Positions 48,880 to 61,669 of a stretch of 64,000 nucleotides of DNA are shown piece after piece (position 1 is the first letter of the stretch; every line of letters starts with the position of its first letter). The notes under the pieces were generated by a model. That model did not search any database. It was not told the origin of the DNA and saw only the letters and a program-made list of their open reading frames with translations. The translations under genes were made by a program, and so were the position numbers. The stretch is taken from contig LNAC01000137.1 of NCBI GenBank assembly GCA_002007465.1, forward strand, positions 632,565 to 696,564. Direction: 5' to 3'. The DNA is from Ailurus styani (taxonomy: Eukaryota; Chordata; Mammalia; Carnivora; Ailuridae).

Positions 48880-51450
48880 TGGGAGGGGAAGGAGAGAACA
48901 AGCTGAGCCTGGAAGGAAAGGCAGAGAAAAAGGGCGTAGTTGACTAAGTGAGTCAGCCTAAGGCAGTGGTCTGACCGGAAGGAATGTTTCATACTGGGGA
49001 ACGAGAACAGAGATGGCTCGTGTGACTCCATACATAATCTATTTCTGATTGTAATTATATAGCGGAGTATATATATGCAAAATGGTAGTCCTGTAGTGAG
49101 GGTATAATGATAACTTCACGTAATTCAGTTCTTAGTTTTGAGTTTCTACATAACTCAGTTATTAGCTTTGCCTGGCTCAGCTGATCTTCTCAAGCTATAT
49201 ACACTTAATTTAGTTCCAGTTTTAGAGATACCTTAACTAAACCCTGACCTGGCCTCCACTTCCAACCAGGATGTCTCACTTAAGTCCCTTGTATAAAAAT
49301 AATTCAAGACTGCCACTTCTAGACTTGGGGAAGGAGCAGAATCCTTAGTTCAAAACTGACTGTGAAATCTGACTCTGCCACAGATGAGTTCTGACACAGT
49401 GGGCAAGACTGAGGTTCATACAGTCCAGACCTTCTAAAACCAGGGATTCCTCTCCCATCCTTGCTAATTCTCTGAAAAAGGCTGCTTTTACCATAGCCCA
49501 TACCTTCTTGAGGACAGTTTAAGGGAGCATTTATAAAAGAAACCTTTGTAATATTTGAAAACCAAAAAATAAAAATATAACCATTTTAAAACAGTAACAT
49601 TTTAAAATGGTTATATTTTGTCTAAAAAAATGTAAAAGAGAATTCTACATAATATTTTACCTACAATTTATTTAACATTTAATTAAAGAGGGAAACTGTT
49701 TTACAAATCTTCTTTTCTGTTTTTTTTTAATTAATCATAAACAAATTTTAGCCCTTCCAAATTCCATGAGAAAAATGACATTGAGTTAGCCCTATAGCCA
49801 GGGCTAGCTCTGTAGCCAGGTTATAAACTTTCTGCCTAGACATTCTGTTACAACTAGGAATGCCACATGCCTGAAACTGAAGTCAGCTTGTCCTCTCAAA
49901 CTGATTCTCTACTCCATTTCTTCTACTACTGCATGCAGTTTTGGAGGGACTGTGCTACCCTGGCCAAGGTGTGGGCCCCCTGACCTCCAACAACAGTCAG
50001 CTTCTCTCTTCAAGAGATAAGAGTCAAGAGGGGAACCACATAGAGACATCAATAGTTGGAGAGAACCTGTCCCATTAATGGCACACTAACAAGACTTTTC
50101 CTCAGACCCAGATGTCTGGAGCTATTCTGTTTTTTTCCACAACCCCTTTCTTTGGTCTTTTTTAAAATTCCATGTGCTACCACCTGCCATCCTATTAAAT
50201 TATTTTTTGCCTAAGTTATCTGAGATAGATCTTATTAATTGCAATCAATAAGCCCTATCATATATGTTATGTATGTCCTCATAGTAAACACCCATTTCTT
50301 AAGGAGATCTGAAGGAGTCTCTTTTTCTTGCAACTCAAGGTATCCAACTCAAACGTGTTAAAAATGTGCCAAGTTTAAAGGCACCCATAGGGAGGCTTGA
50401 GGTTTAGCTTTTCTGAACAACCCTTGGTTTTTGTGTGTCTTAGGACTTGGAAGTAGATACATGTTATGCTGGGAAGTCTGCTACAGACTATTGGCATAGT
50501 AGGGGAAGTATGGCTGTATAGTGAGAGAAGCACCATAGACCACTCAAGCCAGTGCCAAATGGGTGTCTCAGTCAGACCTGGGGGCGGGGGTCTCTAATAC
50601 CAGGGGAAGTCAAGTTTAGGTTGGACCATCCAGGAAATACCACCAAAAAAGAGCCTGAGCCAGAAGAATGGACTACAGGTTCACATGTTGCAGACCAGAA
50701 GAGCATCCAGCAACCAACTGACCAAGCGATGATATCCTTCTAGTGGCCAGCAGCTGCCATGCCAATGTATATATATTCCAATGGGTCAGCTTGAGACCAG
50801 GGGTCCCTTTCCCCAATGCCTTGAAGATACGAAAGCCACACAGGCCCTTCTTCCATATACTACCTGAAGGAAACCAACAGGGTGCAGAAGAGTCTACCTC
50901 AGAGAAAGAATGACCTAAAATAATGACTTAAATAATCAAATCAGACTAAGCCTTACACTGAATTGGACATTCAGTTATTTTCTCCCACGATCTAATGGGC
51001 AAGAGCTCAGGAAGAAGGTATTAGTGTTAGAAAATAACTCAACATCATTTAGTCATTTTGCACACAAACTGTGTACCCATATATGAGAGAGTCTGTTAGA
51101 CTGAGCCAAGGAACAAAAGCAAAAACAGGATTTATAGGACATGGGGGAGAAATACAAAAGTCAGAGTGTACATTTTGGGGAGAAATCAATACGCTGGCAC
51201 CTACTAAATTGAGTAAGCCAATTAAGGATATCAAAGGAACCATTTTAGTTTTTTATGAATTCTCCACATAAACTTGAGAATTCAGTTGACAAACAAGTGT
51301 GGCAGGCCACCTCTGTATTATGTCTGCTTACCCTATGACTTCAGTTAGACCAGTCCAGCACTGTTTCCCACACTGGAATATTTCTTTTCCTCACACAAAG
51401 CAATAAACCACATTTTCCCTCACCCACTAAAGTAGCAATCTGAATCAAAG
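48880..51450. other. Stretch without recognised repeats; possible old LTR sequence
   Basis: Around 50190-50270 the text GCCTAAGTTATCTGAGATAG and TTGCAATCAATAAGCCC resembles the 3' part of some ERVL/MaLR-type LTRs. Near 51400 CAATAAACCACATTTTCCC could be an LTR polyadenylation region. No family could be named and no retroviral protein motif is seen. Confidence 0.25.
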
Positions 51451-52575
51451 AATTCTTTGAGAACTGTGATTAGGATTCTGGGGGACAAAAAGAATAAGAC
51501 AAATGGGCCTCTATCCTTATACAAAACTGTCTAAATATGGGATAGGCGAGGTGTGATGCACTTCACATCTCCAGTAAGCATATTTCTAATTATTATTTCC
51601 TTCAGTGATGGAGAAAAATCCATTCCTATCAATCTTCTGTGGCCCAGCTTTGGTCCAACCTGCAGTTCAATCTGGGAAGCCCACTCCGGTTTTGTCCTCT
51701 CACTATATGCATATATGAACCAAAATACACTGCCCAGTACTACAGATAGTGCCCCTCCCTCCCTTCTTCCACTCTTTTATGTAGTATATTCACTGAATGC
51801 CAATGTTAATATAATCAAGGCACTGTACTGGTTCTGGTGACATAAATATCACTTAAATGCCTTTGTACATTCAGAAGGCAAATATTCTATTAAGGATTAC
51901 AGTTCAGCAGTCCCTAATAGTTTTCCTGGTGTTCGTCTCTGTGGTAAGGGAGCATATCTTATAATTCTTTCATATCTCCAATACATTGAACCATAATAGG
52001 TAGGGAGCAAATATTCAATAAACACCTATGATGGATTAGTAATGAATGAGAATTGTCCTATTCGAAGTGCTTTTATTTTTCATTAAATGACTGTTCCCTA
52101 AATTATTTGCCCAGTGTTATGAAATAGGGATTTTGTGGCCAAGTAATTTTTTTAAACAGTAGGTTAATAAATGAAGATACATGGGTTTTTTTATAGCATG
52201 GCACTCCTAAGAGCTTTTAAGATGCTAATAGATATTATTAATAACCATGAGAGCACTTCAGGGATATCCAGGTAGATATACTCCAGAAATGTGTCAAGAG
52301 ACCAATATTTTTCAAATTGATCTCGAGAGTTGAGGATAGCCCTCTAAGAGTTTATTCAAGAGCGAGGACAACAGACAGTACCCAGACACAGGGAGCACTC
52401 CGTCAGTCATCAACATGGCTCAACCCTGCCTGCAGTGCTTCCCCCAAATTAATCTATAATTCTCTGATGTAATTTGTTGGGAGCTTTAAAAAATTCTGTA
52501 ATACATCTAAAATAATAATGACCAAGAGATTTTTTGAAAAAAGAAGAAAGAGTAAAACTAATATTAAAAGGTATA

Positions 52576-52776
52576 GGGATGCTCAGTTGGGTGGCTTAGT
52601 TGGGTAAGCAGCTGCCTTCTGCTCAGGTCATTATCCCAGGGTCCTGGGATCGAGTCCTGCATCAGGCTTCTTGCTTGGCAGGGAGCCTGCTTCTCCCTCT
52701 GCCTCTGCCTGCCACCCTGCCTGCTTGTGCTTTCTCTCTCTCTCTCTCTGACAAATAAATAAATAAAATCTTAAAA
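52576..52776 (+). mobile_element. CAN-SINE
   Basis: Core TTATCCCAGGGTCCTGGGAT and A-rich tail. Perfect 10 bp TSD aaaaggtata (52566-52575 / 52777-52786). Confidence 0.92.
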
Positions 52777-52920
52777 AAAAGGTATATTAAAACAAAAATC
52801 ATTAGTGTATCACAGTATGTAGCCTAAAACAGAACTAAAAATCAGACCAAAATAGATACAACATGTATACTTAGGGCTTTATTATATGTTAAATGTGATA
52901 CAAGTCCACTATTTCTTAGC

Positions 52921-53195
52921 TACAACTCCAAAATCTGAAAATTTCTGAAAACTGGATTTTTTTTGGAACTCATCAGGAACAAAAGCAACAAAGACTGATT
53001 TATAGACTTTACTTGTCCCACCTACTGTGAATGTTTCACTGTGAAAATATTAAAGTGCTTCATTACAGGGAACTGTTTCAGACTTCACTGAGGTTGTCAC
53101 ATAACATATGGTCTATGTACTACATTCTAAAATCCAAAACATTCTGAATTCCAAAATACATCCAGCTCCAGGAAGATCAGATAAAGGATTGTGGT
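52921..53195 (+). mobile_element. Tigger-like DNA transposon, degraded
   Basis: AACTCCAAAATCTGAAAATT at the left, CTAAAATCCAAAACATTCTG and GATCAGATAAAGGATTG at the right fit a TcMar-Tigger non-autonomous family. Confidence 0.55.
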
Positions 53196-53554
53196 CCAAA
53201 TTTCAAATCAACAAGGAAAGAGTGGCTTAGAAAGTAGTATTGGAATGGACAACTGACTAACACTTCAGAAAATTATGTCAGATCCACTTTTTACTTTATG
53301 CCACTTTTGGTGACTTCAAAATTTAAATATAATAAGAGTACTAGAAGATAATACAGCTGATTTATAAAGTCTGAAAGGAAATAGACTCTCTAAGTCTAAT
53401 ATGGATAGAGTTGATTAATTCAAAGTCCTGAATTTCTATATGTCAAAAGTAGCTTTAATAAAATTGAAAAGCAACAATACACTGAGAAAATATTTGCAAC
53501 ATGACAATAGGTTAATATCCCTAATATACAAAACACTCTGAGGTAGACCAAAAA

Positions 53555-53940
53555 GCACTTATTTTTTTATTTAGTGATTTGACAAGCTTATATATTATGC
53601 TATGTTCACCACAAGCATAGCTACCATCTGTCCCATTACATCACCATTACAATATCATTGACTGTATTCTTTATGCTCTGCTTTTTATTTCTGTGACTTA
53701 CTCATTCCATAACTGAAGACTTGTATTTCCCACTCCCCTTCACTCATTTTGCCCAAATCCCCACCTCTCTCCCCTCTGGCAATCATCACTTTGTTCTCTG
53801 TGTTTATAGTACTAATTCTGCTTTTTATTTGTTTGTTCATTCTTTTTAGATTCCATTTATGAGTGGAATTATATTGTATTTGTCTTTCTTAGTCTGACCT
53901 TATTTCACGTAACATAATACCCTCTATGTCCATCCATGTT
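53555..53940 (-). mobile_element. Younger L1 3' fragment inside older L1
   Basis: Antisense L1 sequence (CCCCTCTGGCAATCATCACT, CACGTAACATAATACCCTCT, GTCCATCCATGTT). 14 bp TSD aggtagaccaaaaa (53541-53554) / aggtagactaaaaa (53941-53954). Confidence 0.75.
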
Positions 53941-54094
53941 AGGTAGACTAAAAAAAATTATTAAGAAAAAGATAAACACCAAGGAAAATAGGAGCAAAGA
54001 GAGTGAACACACAGTTTATAAAAGAAAAAAATGCAAATGGCAAAAGAGTACATGCACAAAAAGAGTTCAAAATTACCACTAATAAAATAATTCA

Positions 54095-54197
54095 GGGGTG
54101 CCTGGCTGGCTCAGTTAGTTAGTAGAGCATACCCTCAGGGCTGTGAGTTTGAACCTCACATTGGTTATAAAGATTACTTTAAAAAATAAAATAAAAT
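54095..54197 (+). mobile_element. Short tRNA-type SINE
   Basis: GGGTGCCTGGCTGGCTCAGT, CTCAGGGCTGTGAGTTTGAA and AAAGATTACTTTAAAAAATA; the short form without CT-rich block, as at 19283. Confidence 0.88.
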
Positions 54198-55239
54198 AAA
54201 ATAATTTAAACTAAAACAATGACCAAAAAATGTCTAATGATAAGGATTAGTGAATTTAAGGAATAACAAATACTGGAAAAAAGGTACTTTCATGTTTTGA
54301 TGGTGAAAACATAAATCCTATAGCTTTCTTGAGGGAAATTTGGCAATGTATACCAAATCTGTGCACCACCTTTGATCCAAAATTTCCACTTCTAGCAATT
54401 TTTCAATAGGCAATAATTATGGATGTGTATCTAAAAATTGGCTGAAACAATGATAAAATGTTGTTTGCCACAGTAAAGAGATCATATAATATGTAAATAT
54501 TCAAAATTAAGGGGATTATTAAAGCCTATAAACTATCATCATTCATTTAAAATAATATTTGAAATAATGCTACAGAATATTTTATAATGGAAAATGGTAA
54601 CAATATATTAACTGAAAAATAACAAATCTCAAAAAGTAAATAAGATTTTAAATATACATATCAGTATATAAAGGAGATATACCAACTATTGAGAATAGTT
54701 AGTCAGAATGATGAGATTGTGGGTGATATAATTCTTTTTTTCCAATTTACATCAGCTTCTCTCTATACACTAAATTTTATGTATTATTAATACATATACA
54801 TGCACAACTCTTGTAATTAAAAAACAGGCTCTTTTTAATATTGCTCCTTTGCTTTGTTACCCACCAATATGTCTGACTTAACTATTTATTTTTAAAAACC
54901 TGTTTTCTGTTCACCTGCTCGATTTGCCCCAGCTTCATTGTCATTTTTCTCATTTTATCTCAATCTTTAATAGATAAAATAAAATTCAAAAGAAAATAAA
55001 AATGTATTAAAAGAGACAAAAATGAAGATAAAATATTAGCTTTTTTGTTTTTAAAATTGCCAACAGTCAATTAAACTCTCTTGAGAAAATGGGTAGTACA
55101 TATCCATATAGGGCAGTGGAAAGTTTATGAATTCCTGTCTAATAACTGCATTGTTATATTTACTGCTTCTTGAAAGTGAACTGAGATGAGAGCAATGACT
55201 GGGTAGAGATAAGAGGGGGCCTCTCATTGTCTACTCTGT

Positions 55240-55400
55240 CACTGTTCTGGGCATTGTAGCATTTAATCCTCAAAAGCCCTTCAGGAAGTCATGTAAATGA
55301 TGCTTAAAGAGGTTAAGTAACTTGTTCTTGAACACAAAGCAAAGAAAATTGAAGAACTGTGTTTCAAATCCAGGCATGTCAGACCCCTGTGCCCATGATT
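55240..55400 (-). mobile_element. MIR
   Basis: AAAGAGGTTAAGTAACTTGT and TTTCAAATCCAGGCATGTCA are the reverse of the MIR core. Confidence 0.7.
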
Positions 55401-56240
55401 TTTAATTATGTCTTGGGTACATCAGAAAATATGATTAATAAATGAAGGAAAGAACTAGACAGTAACAGACAAATTGGCAACTTTTTCCTCCATGTTAAAG
55501 CATATGATTATGAAAGCCCAGAGTTAAAAATAAGAATTCTATTAATATGAACTGATTTTTATGACATTAATAAGAAAATAAATTACATTTGGAGATTTTA
55601 GGAGAATTTATTTTTGAGGTTTGTACAAAAAAAGAAGCTGGATTAAAATCCCTTGTCAGAAATTATTCATGAAACATACTAAAGTCACTTGTGTAATAAT
55701 TCACAACTTGTACTTCATCTCTAGAATTATCAAACCTAAGACTCAATGTTATTTTTCCATTCTGAAAATGTCTGTTAATGCATTCTAATACAATTGGTCT
55801 AATAAATAATGAGCAGTATTAAGTTTTATATTTAATAAGTTAGATCTCTTCCTGTGTAAATATATAGAAATATAAGTACATATAAAATATATGGATTTTA
55901 TATTTATAGAAATGGTATCACTCCCATATTATTTGACAACTTGCTTCTTATTGAATGGCAGTGCTTTCAAATATCCTTTAAGCTGAAGGAGACCTATAAC
56001 TACCTAGTACTCATAGGTATTAAAATTTTATCCTACTTTTTCAAAATTTTCCAAACAAGAAGTTTGGGATATGGTAAGAAGCACAGTGTCTTTTTATTTT
56101 CATATTTCCTCAGCTCTTTAGTTGTTGGGAACACATCACTTTTGCTCCCACTTCACTGGAGAGGACTTAGTCACATGGCCACTTCCAACTGCTCGTCAGG
56201 CTGAGGGACAATGTAGCTTTGCTTCAAAAAAAGAGGAGAG

Positions 56241-56442
56241 ATACCTGGATGGCACAGTTGGTTAAGCATCTGACTGTTGGTTTGGGCTCAGGTCATGATC
56301 TCAGGGTAGTGAGATCAAGCCCTGCACTGGGCTCTGCACTCAGTGCAGATTCTGCTTAAGTTTCTCTCTCCCTCTGCCCCTCCCCACTTCATGCTCATTT
56401 TCTCTCTCATTCTCTCTCTCTCAAATAAATAAATAAATCTTA
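56241..56442 (+). mobile_element. CAN-SINE, diverged
   Basis: TACCTGGATGGCACAGTTGG, GGTCATGATCTCAGGGTAGT, AATAAATAAATAAATC. Near-matching flanks aaaaaaagaggagaga / aaaaaaacaggagaat. Confidence 0.9.
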
Positions 56443-57110
56443 AAAAAAAAACAGGAGAATGATTCTGATGGAAGGCAAGAAGTCTTCACCATACTTGCTC
56501 TCTCTGTCGCATAGGTTGAACATGTGATCTACTGTCCAAACCAGGACATGCTTGAAAGTGAAATAATTAGGTTGAGGTAACAAGTGACCTCTAGGACTGT
56601 TACAGGAAAATTCTCTGTTTCTATTTTTCTGCTTAATAAAATCTTTTCTAACCCCTCAACAGGATGTCTTTCCTGAGGCAGATGGTCATTCATTCTGTGT
56701 TGGCAGAGCAGTCTACTGAACTCTAGTACCTCAGCTCACAGATGTGTTATGGTTACTTGTTTACTATCTTTCCACTATATGAGGAGATGGGCCAACACTC
56801 TCCACTCTTCAGCCTTGGCCATCCCTGAGGTTATTATCTTTTTCCCATTCCACTTAGTTCTGGTTAAGAGATAAAAAATCATGGCAAATTCTGCCACTAG
56901 GGAGTGGGACAATTGGCTCAGGTCTGACAGAAAAACACAACTGTGAATACACTGATTTGTTTAGGAGTGACCAAAATTGAGACAGAACACTTCCATGAGC
57001 TTTAATGTGTGGTCACTGAGAAAAATGATGCTCTGGGTCTCATACAATGTGTCAGCTGATATCGATCTCTAGTGTAATGTTGCCATACAGACCTAAAGCT
57101 TGGATATTCT

Positions 57111-57295
57111 TTTTTTTTTAAGATTTTATTTATTTGTCAGAGAGAGAGAGAGAGGGAGAGAGCACAAGCTGGCAGAGTGGCAGGCAGAGAGAGAAGCAGG
57201 CTCCCCGCTGAGCAAGGAGCCCTACGCGGGACTCAATCCCAGCACCCTGGGATCATGACCTGAGCCGAAGGCAGCCGCTTAACCAACTGCATCCC
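57111..57295 (-). mobile_element. CAN-SINE with shortened head
   Basis: Reverse copy; TSD ttggatattct (57100-57110) / ttggttattct (57296-57306). The usual AGCCACCCAGG before the end is missing. Confidence 0.92.
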
Positions 57296-57384
57296 TTGGT
57301 TATTCTCTTAATACTTAATCAAAAACCTTTAAAATCCTGAATAGGCAAAACCATACATATCTCCATTTTTGTTTTATCCCTTTT

Positions 57385-58110
57385 TTTAGCTCAAGTTTAA
57401 GGCAAAAATGTGACTATATCACTGTGCACACAAAACCGTTCAGTGACTCCCCACTGTCTACAGGATAAAAACCCAATTCCTTATCATGACCTCATCTATT
57501 TCTTCCTCCTCACCTGCCTCATCTCCATCTCCAGCCACAACTCTGGCTTATCCTTATGCTATGCCACAGAAATTTCCATGTTCTACAACTACTCATCAAT
57601 GCCCACACACCCTAAAATTCTGAGAGGATCTCAAGATCCATTCTTTACATTCCCCCATTCCATTCTGAGCCTTCTCCCCCCAAACTGGGAATTACCACCA
57701 TAATTACTGTGTTATAATCCCAAGTGTTGCTGTGGCTTAAGAAAGACACGAGGATAAATAGTAGATTGCCATAAATCTAGGTTGTACTACACACTACACA
57801 CACACACACATACTCACTCAATCATTTACATACCAACTCTGATTTGGTTTACTCTATCCAGGAAGCCTGCCCTGATTTATTCTCAGTCTTATGCACAGGA
57901 GCTCATCTTTGATACCCTTGCCTGCTTCTATAGTAATTGTGCAAGATGCTATCATAGCATTTATGCAGTGAATTGGTGTCTCTTACTTACACAGTGATTT
58001 CTTCAACCAGACTGTGAGCTCCTCTAACATAGGCTTTGAGTGTATGTTCATTGCTGTATCTCTTGTGCCTGGCACATAGTAGATACTTGACAAATACTGG
58101 TTAAACTGAA
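57385..58110 (+). mobile_element. L2 3' region
   Basis: CAGTGACTCCCCACTGTCTA, CAGGATAAAAACCCAATTCC and, at the end, GACTGTGAGCTCCTC and GTGCCTGGCACATAGTAGAT follow L2 in order. A short CA run lies inside (57793-57811). Confidence 0.75.
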
Positions 58111-58780
58111 CAAAACTGAAGATTTGGAAAATTATAGAACTCTCAAAAGAAATTACAGAAATCCCTGAAGTTTGATACAATATATATAAAATTAAGGAGA
58201 ATAATGAATCCATCTTCTGGATGCATCTTAATTCATCTACATCTGGCCTTTTAAAATTATATATTGGATGACCTTCATTACAAGGTTAGAAAAGGCTATA
58301 CGAGGGAAACTTGGGGCTGGATTTTCTTATCAGCTCCATCCTTTCTAGAGCCTGTCTTAGAAAGCAGACAGACATGTGATAAGCAGCTTGTCCTTTCCTG
58401 CTGGCAAAACTTCACGTGGACCTTATTACATACTTTTTCTTCCAGGGTGTTAAGTCTGTGTTCTGAGGGGACAGGAGCCACAACTCTCAGCTGTCATTCT
58501 AGCTAAAAGTGCTTTTAGGCAAATAAACATTTATTGTATAAATCTGTACCTAACATATAAATTCAGAACATTTTAAAAATTAGTTTTGATTTTTCAGAAC
58601 TTGATCTGGATTCTAAGTTTTTAACTGTCCTGCATTTCAAATCCTGCTCATTAAAAGAAATAAATAAATAAAGCTAAAATTTTGACTTTTTAAAGTAGTT
58701 TAAATTTGGATGCTGGGATGACTGATTACCCTAAAATGGATTCCCTCCATTTTTCAGAATTTTTGACCTCTCAACTTAAT

Positions 58781-58840
58781 ATAGCACCTAGATACATTGA
58801 TAATTTTTATATAGCACCTAGATACATCGGTAATTTTGAT
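58781..58840. repeat. 30 bp tandem duplication
   Basis: ATAGCACCTAGATACATTGA and ATAGCACCTAGATACATCGG repeat with a period of 30 bp, two copies. Confidence 0.9.
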
Positions 58841-58973
58841 GTTCAATATTCACACCATCATCATCATCATCATTCATCATAAGAGAAGAAAAAAATTTTG
58901 ATGAGGGCTTACAGTGATGTGCCTGGCACTATGCTAGGTGTTTTACATGCATTCCTTACTCATCATTAATAAA

Positions 58974-59128
58974 GGGGCACCTGGTGGCTGAGTCAGTTAA
59001 GTGTCTGCCTTCAGCTCAGGTCATGATCACAGTGGGGAGCCTGTTTCTCCCTTTCTTTCTGGCCCTCCCCCCTGCTCATGCTCTCTCTCTCTCAAACAAA
59101 TAAATAAAATCTTAAAAAAATAAATAAA
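58974..59128 (+). mobile_element. CAN-SINE with internal deletion
   Basis: Head GGGGCACCTGGTGGCTGAGT to GGTCATGATCACAG, then directly TGGGGAGCCTGTTTCTCCCT. About 50 bp of the core is missing. Confidence 0.88.
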
Positions 59129-59186
59129 AATGAGTGAGAAAATCCAAGTATTGGAGAGAGAAAAGTATGTTTAAACTGCTTGTCTC

Positions 59187-59383
59187 TGGGGCACCTGGGT
59201 GCCTCAGTTGGCTAAGCATCTGCTTTTGACTCAGGTCATGATCCCAAGGTCCTGGAATTGAGCCCATGTCAGGCTCCTCACTCAGTGGGGAGTCTGCTTC
59301 TCCTTCTCTCTCTCTCCCTCTGCCCCTCCTCCCTGCTCGTTCTCACTCTCTCAAATAAATAAAATCTTTAAAAATAAATAAAT
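59187..59383 (+). mobile_element. CAN-SINE
   Basis: Head GGGGCACCTGGGTGCCTCAG. TSD aaactgcttgtctc (59173-59186) / aaactacttgtccc (59384-59397), two mismatches. Confidence 0.92.
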
Positions 59384-59504
59384 AAACTACTTGTCCCAAA
59401 ACATGACCCAAATCTCTAGACACAAACTGTGAAATCTGTGGAAAAAAGAAATCTCCTCTGAATCTTTCTGGATTTTGTGTTTATGTGTCATATGTACAGT
59501 ATTT

Positions 59505-59780
59505 TTTATCATCATTATTCAAAAAATATTTATTGAATGCTTATTATGTATCAGTCCTAGGAAATAGTGGTTTATAGGACACTTCCCACAAAGAGCTGAT
59601 AATCTTAGAAAGTAGACAGATGTGATAAACAGCATCAAGTATGATGAGCATAAAAAGAAGTATGAGATTTCTGGGGAGAGTTAACCTAAGCTCAGGCCAG
59701 AGCAGGAAATGCTCCTCTGACATAATACTAGGCTAAAGATGGGCAAGAAATTGGCTTTGATAAAGAAAAATATCCTAAGC
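59505..59780 (+). repeat. Ancient mammalian repeat, family unresolved
   Basis: AAAAATATTTATTGAATGCT and ATTATGTATCAGTCCTAGGA are the start of a common ancient repeat also present, diverged, at 6900 and 21830. Confidence 0.5.
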
Positions 59781-59859
59781 GGGAAAAATGCTAGAGTCAC
59801 CTTTTCCACAAAACATCTCATATAGTATCATAGCTGAATTCAAAATAATTCAGAAGGAA

Positions 59860-59970
59860 TTGTTCATTATACCCATTCTACAGATGAGGAAACTAAGCTC
59901 AGAGATTAGATCATTTAATAATACTGGAACTCCCATCTATCAGAATTCAAAGCATTTCCACTATGCTTAG
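59860..59970 (-). mobile_element. MIR fragment
   Basis: CATTCTACAGATGAGGAAAC followed by TAAGCTCAGAGATTAGATCA, reverse MIR core. Confidence 0.65.
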
Positions 59971-60008
59971 CTCACACCAAAAGCTGCCTGCAATAGCTCC
60001 CTATTGGA

Positions 60009-60377
60009 CCAGAGGTTGACAAATTTTTCTCTAAAGAAACATAGTAAATACCTCAGGCTTTACACACTAAGAGGCAAAATCAAGGATAAAACATAGGAAC
60101 TGAAGTAACAAGGAAAATTTCCTAAATTTTTGATAAATTCAAAATACAGTAATAATAATAATTGAGTATAATATTTTGTAATACAGGTCTACTAATGAGA
60201 AAAGTGAAATTCTTTGAGGAGAATACCATTTCACTTAATTGGGGTCCAAGCTATCATTCCCTATAATCAAACAGATTGCAAATACTCATTTGTGGAAATC
60301 ACTTTTCACTTGTGGATCATACCAAAAAAGGTGACCAATCAGACTTAGTCCATGGGCTACATAGCTTAGAACCCCCT
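60009..60377 (+). mobile_element. hAT-type element, longer relative of the one at 35980
   Basis: AGAGGTTGACAAATTTTTCT at the left, CAGACTTAGTCCATGGGCTA and GAACCCCCTT at the right; ends match the 35980 family. Confidence 0.65.
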
Positions 60378-60400
60378 TATTAAACCATAAATATGGAGAG

Positions 60401-60890
60401 CAGCACTGTCAAGTAGAAACTTAATGTGAGGGCGCCTGGGTGGCTCAGTGGGTTAAAGCTTCTGCCTTTAGCTCAGGTCATGATCTCAGGGTCCTGGGAT
60501 TGAGGCCCGCATTGGGCTCTCTGCTCGGCAAGGAGCCTGCTTCCTCCTCTCTCTCTGCCTGTCTCTCTGCCTACTTGTGATCTCTCTCTCTCTCTCTCTG
60601 TCAAATAAATAAAAAAAATAAAAAAAATAAACTTAATGTGAGGCTCATTATGTAATCTTAAATTGCCTACTTAGCCACATTAATAAAAAGATAAAAAGAA
60701 ACAGGTTAAATATATTTTAGTAATTTATTTAACCAAACATTACCATTTAATATTATAATCAATACAAAAATTTTTTATATTTTGTCATCTTTTTCCATAC
60801 TGAATCTTTGAAATTCTGTATGAATTTCACATAGTATGCCTCAGTTTGGACTACTCACATGTCAAGTACACAAAGCTGTAGGACACAGGT
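60401..60890 (+). mobile_element. hAT-Charlie non-autonomous element (MER33-like) split by a SINE
   Basis: Left end CAGCACTGTCAAGTAGAAAC. The interior after the SINE has AAGATAAAAAGAAACAGGTT and TTTCACATAGTATGCCTCAG. The family name is by memory. Confidence 0.65.
60431..60628 (+). mobile_element. CAN-SINE, young copy inside hAT element
   Basis: Near-consensus. Perfect 14 bp TSD aaacttaatgtgag (60417-60430 / 60629-60642), both copies belonging to the surrounding hAT sequence. Confidence 0.95.
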
Positions 60891-61083
60891 TTGTGTCAGG
60901 GGCTGGGAAGATATAAATTTAAAACCTGGATCATATAGAATCTGGGTTCCACTGAAAAATAGGAGTTATGCTTAAAAGTTGCAACTGCCACTCAGCTCCA
61001 CAAAATACTGCCATATGGAAAAGTGATCCAATATATTGCTAGCTCTTCCAGATTTTCTGAGGAATCAAAAAAAGTAGAATTTA

Positions 61084-61277
61084 GGCACATGATTGGTGTA
61101 CTTATTTAAGCATCCAAATCTTGGTTTCAGCTCAGGTTGTGATCTCAGGGTCTTGAGATCAAGCCCTACCTTGTGCTCCATGCTCAGCATGGAATCTGCT
61201 TAAGTTTCTCTCTCCCTCTCCCTCTGCCCCTCCCCCTCTGCTCTCTCAAATAAATAAGTGAACCTTTTTTAAAATAT
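61084..61277 (+). mobile_element. CAN-SINE, old copy
   Basis: Degraded head, core GTTGTGATCTCAGGGTCTTG, CT-rich block and AAATAAATAAGTG tail. TSD gtagaattta(g) (61074-61083 / 61278-61287). Confidence 0.88.
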
Positions 61278-61669
61278 GTAGAATTTAGTGTAAAAACTCC
61301 CTGATCTCTAGGTGTTGATAACTAATTTTTTTTAACTTTATACACCCTTGACAGGTCAAATAATTCAAATTTGTATACTAAATCTGTCCATGACCTCCTC
61401 CACGTTTATGCCAGGTCTGTCTTTTCAGTATTTAAGCTACAGTGCACATGGATGCTCAGTAAATTACAAGACTTTCAAGTGAAGGCAATTAAGTATTTAC
61501 TAATAAAATACTTTAATATGTCAAAGGAATGACAATAGATGATAATAAAAATAATTATGGAAATAATCATATCTACATTTTCAACCATCTTATAAAAAAT
61601 AAGTTTACTCACTAAGCCATTATTCAATAGAATTTTAAATAATAAAATTCTTCAATTAAAAGCAGCTAT

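Larger units (their letters stand above)
53250..54730 (+). mobile_element. Old L1 body, split by a younger L1 and a SINE
   Basis: 53250-53540 resembles L1 ORF2 3' coding sequence (GAGAAAATATTTGCAACATG, TTAATATCCCTAATATACAA). 54200-54730 continues with TTTCCACTTCTAGCAATTTT-type L1 sequence. All frames are broken. Confidence 0.6.
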
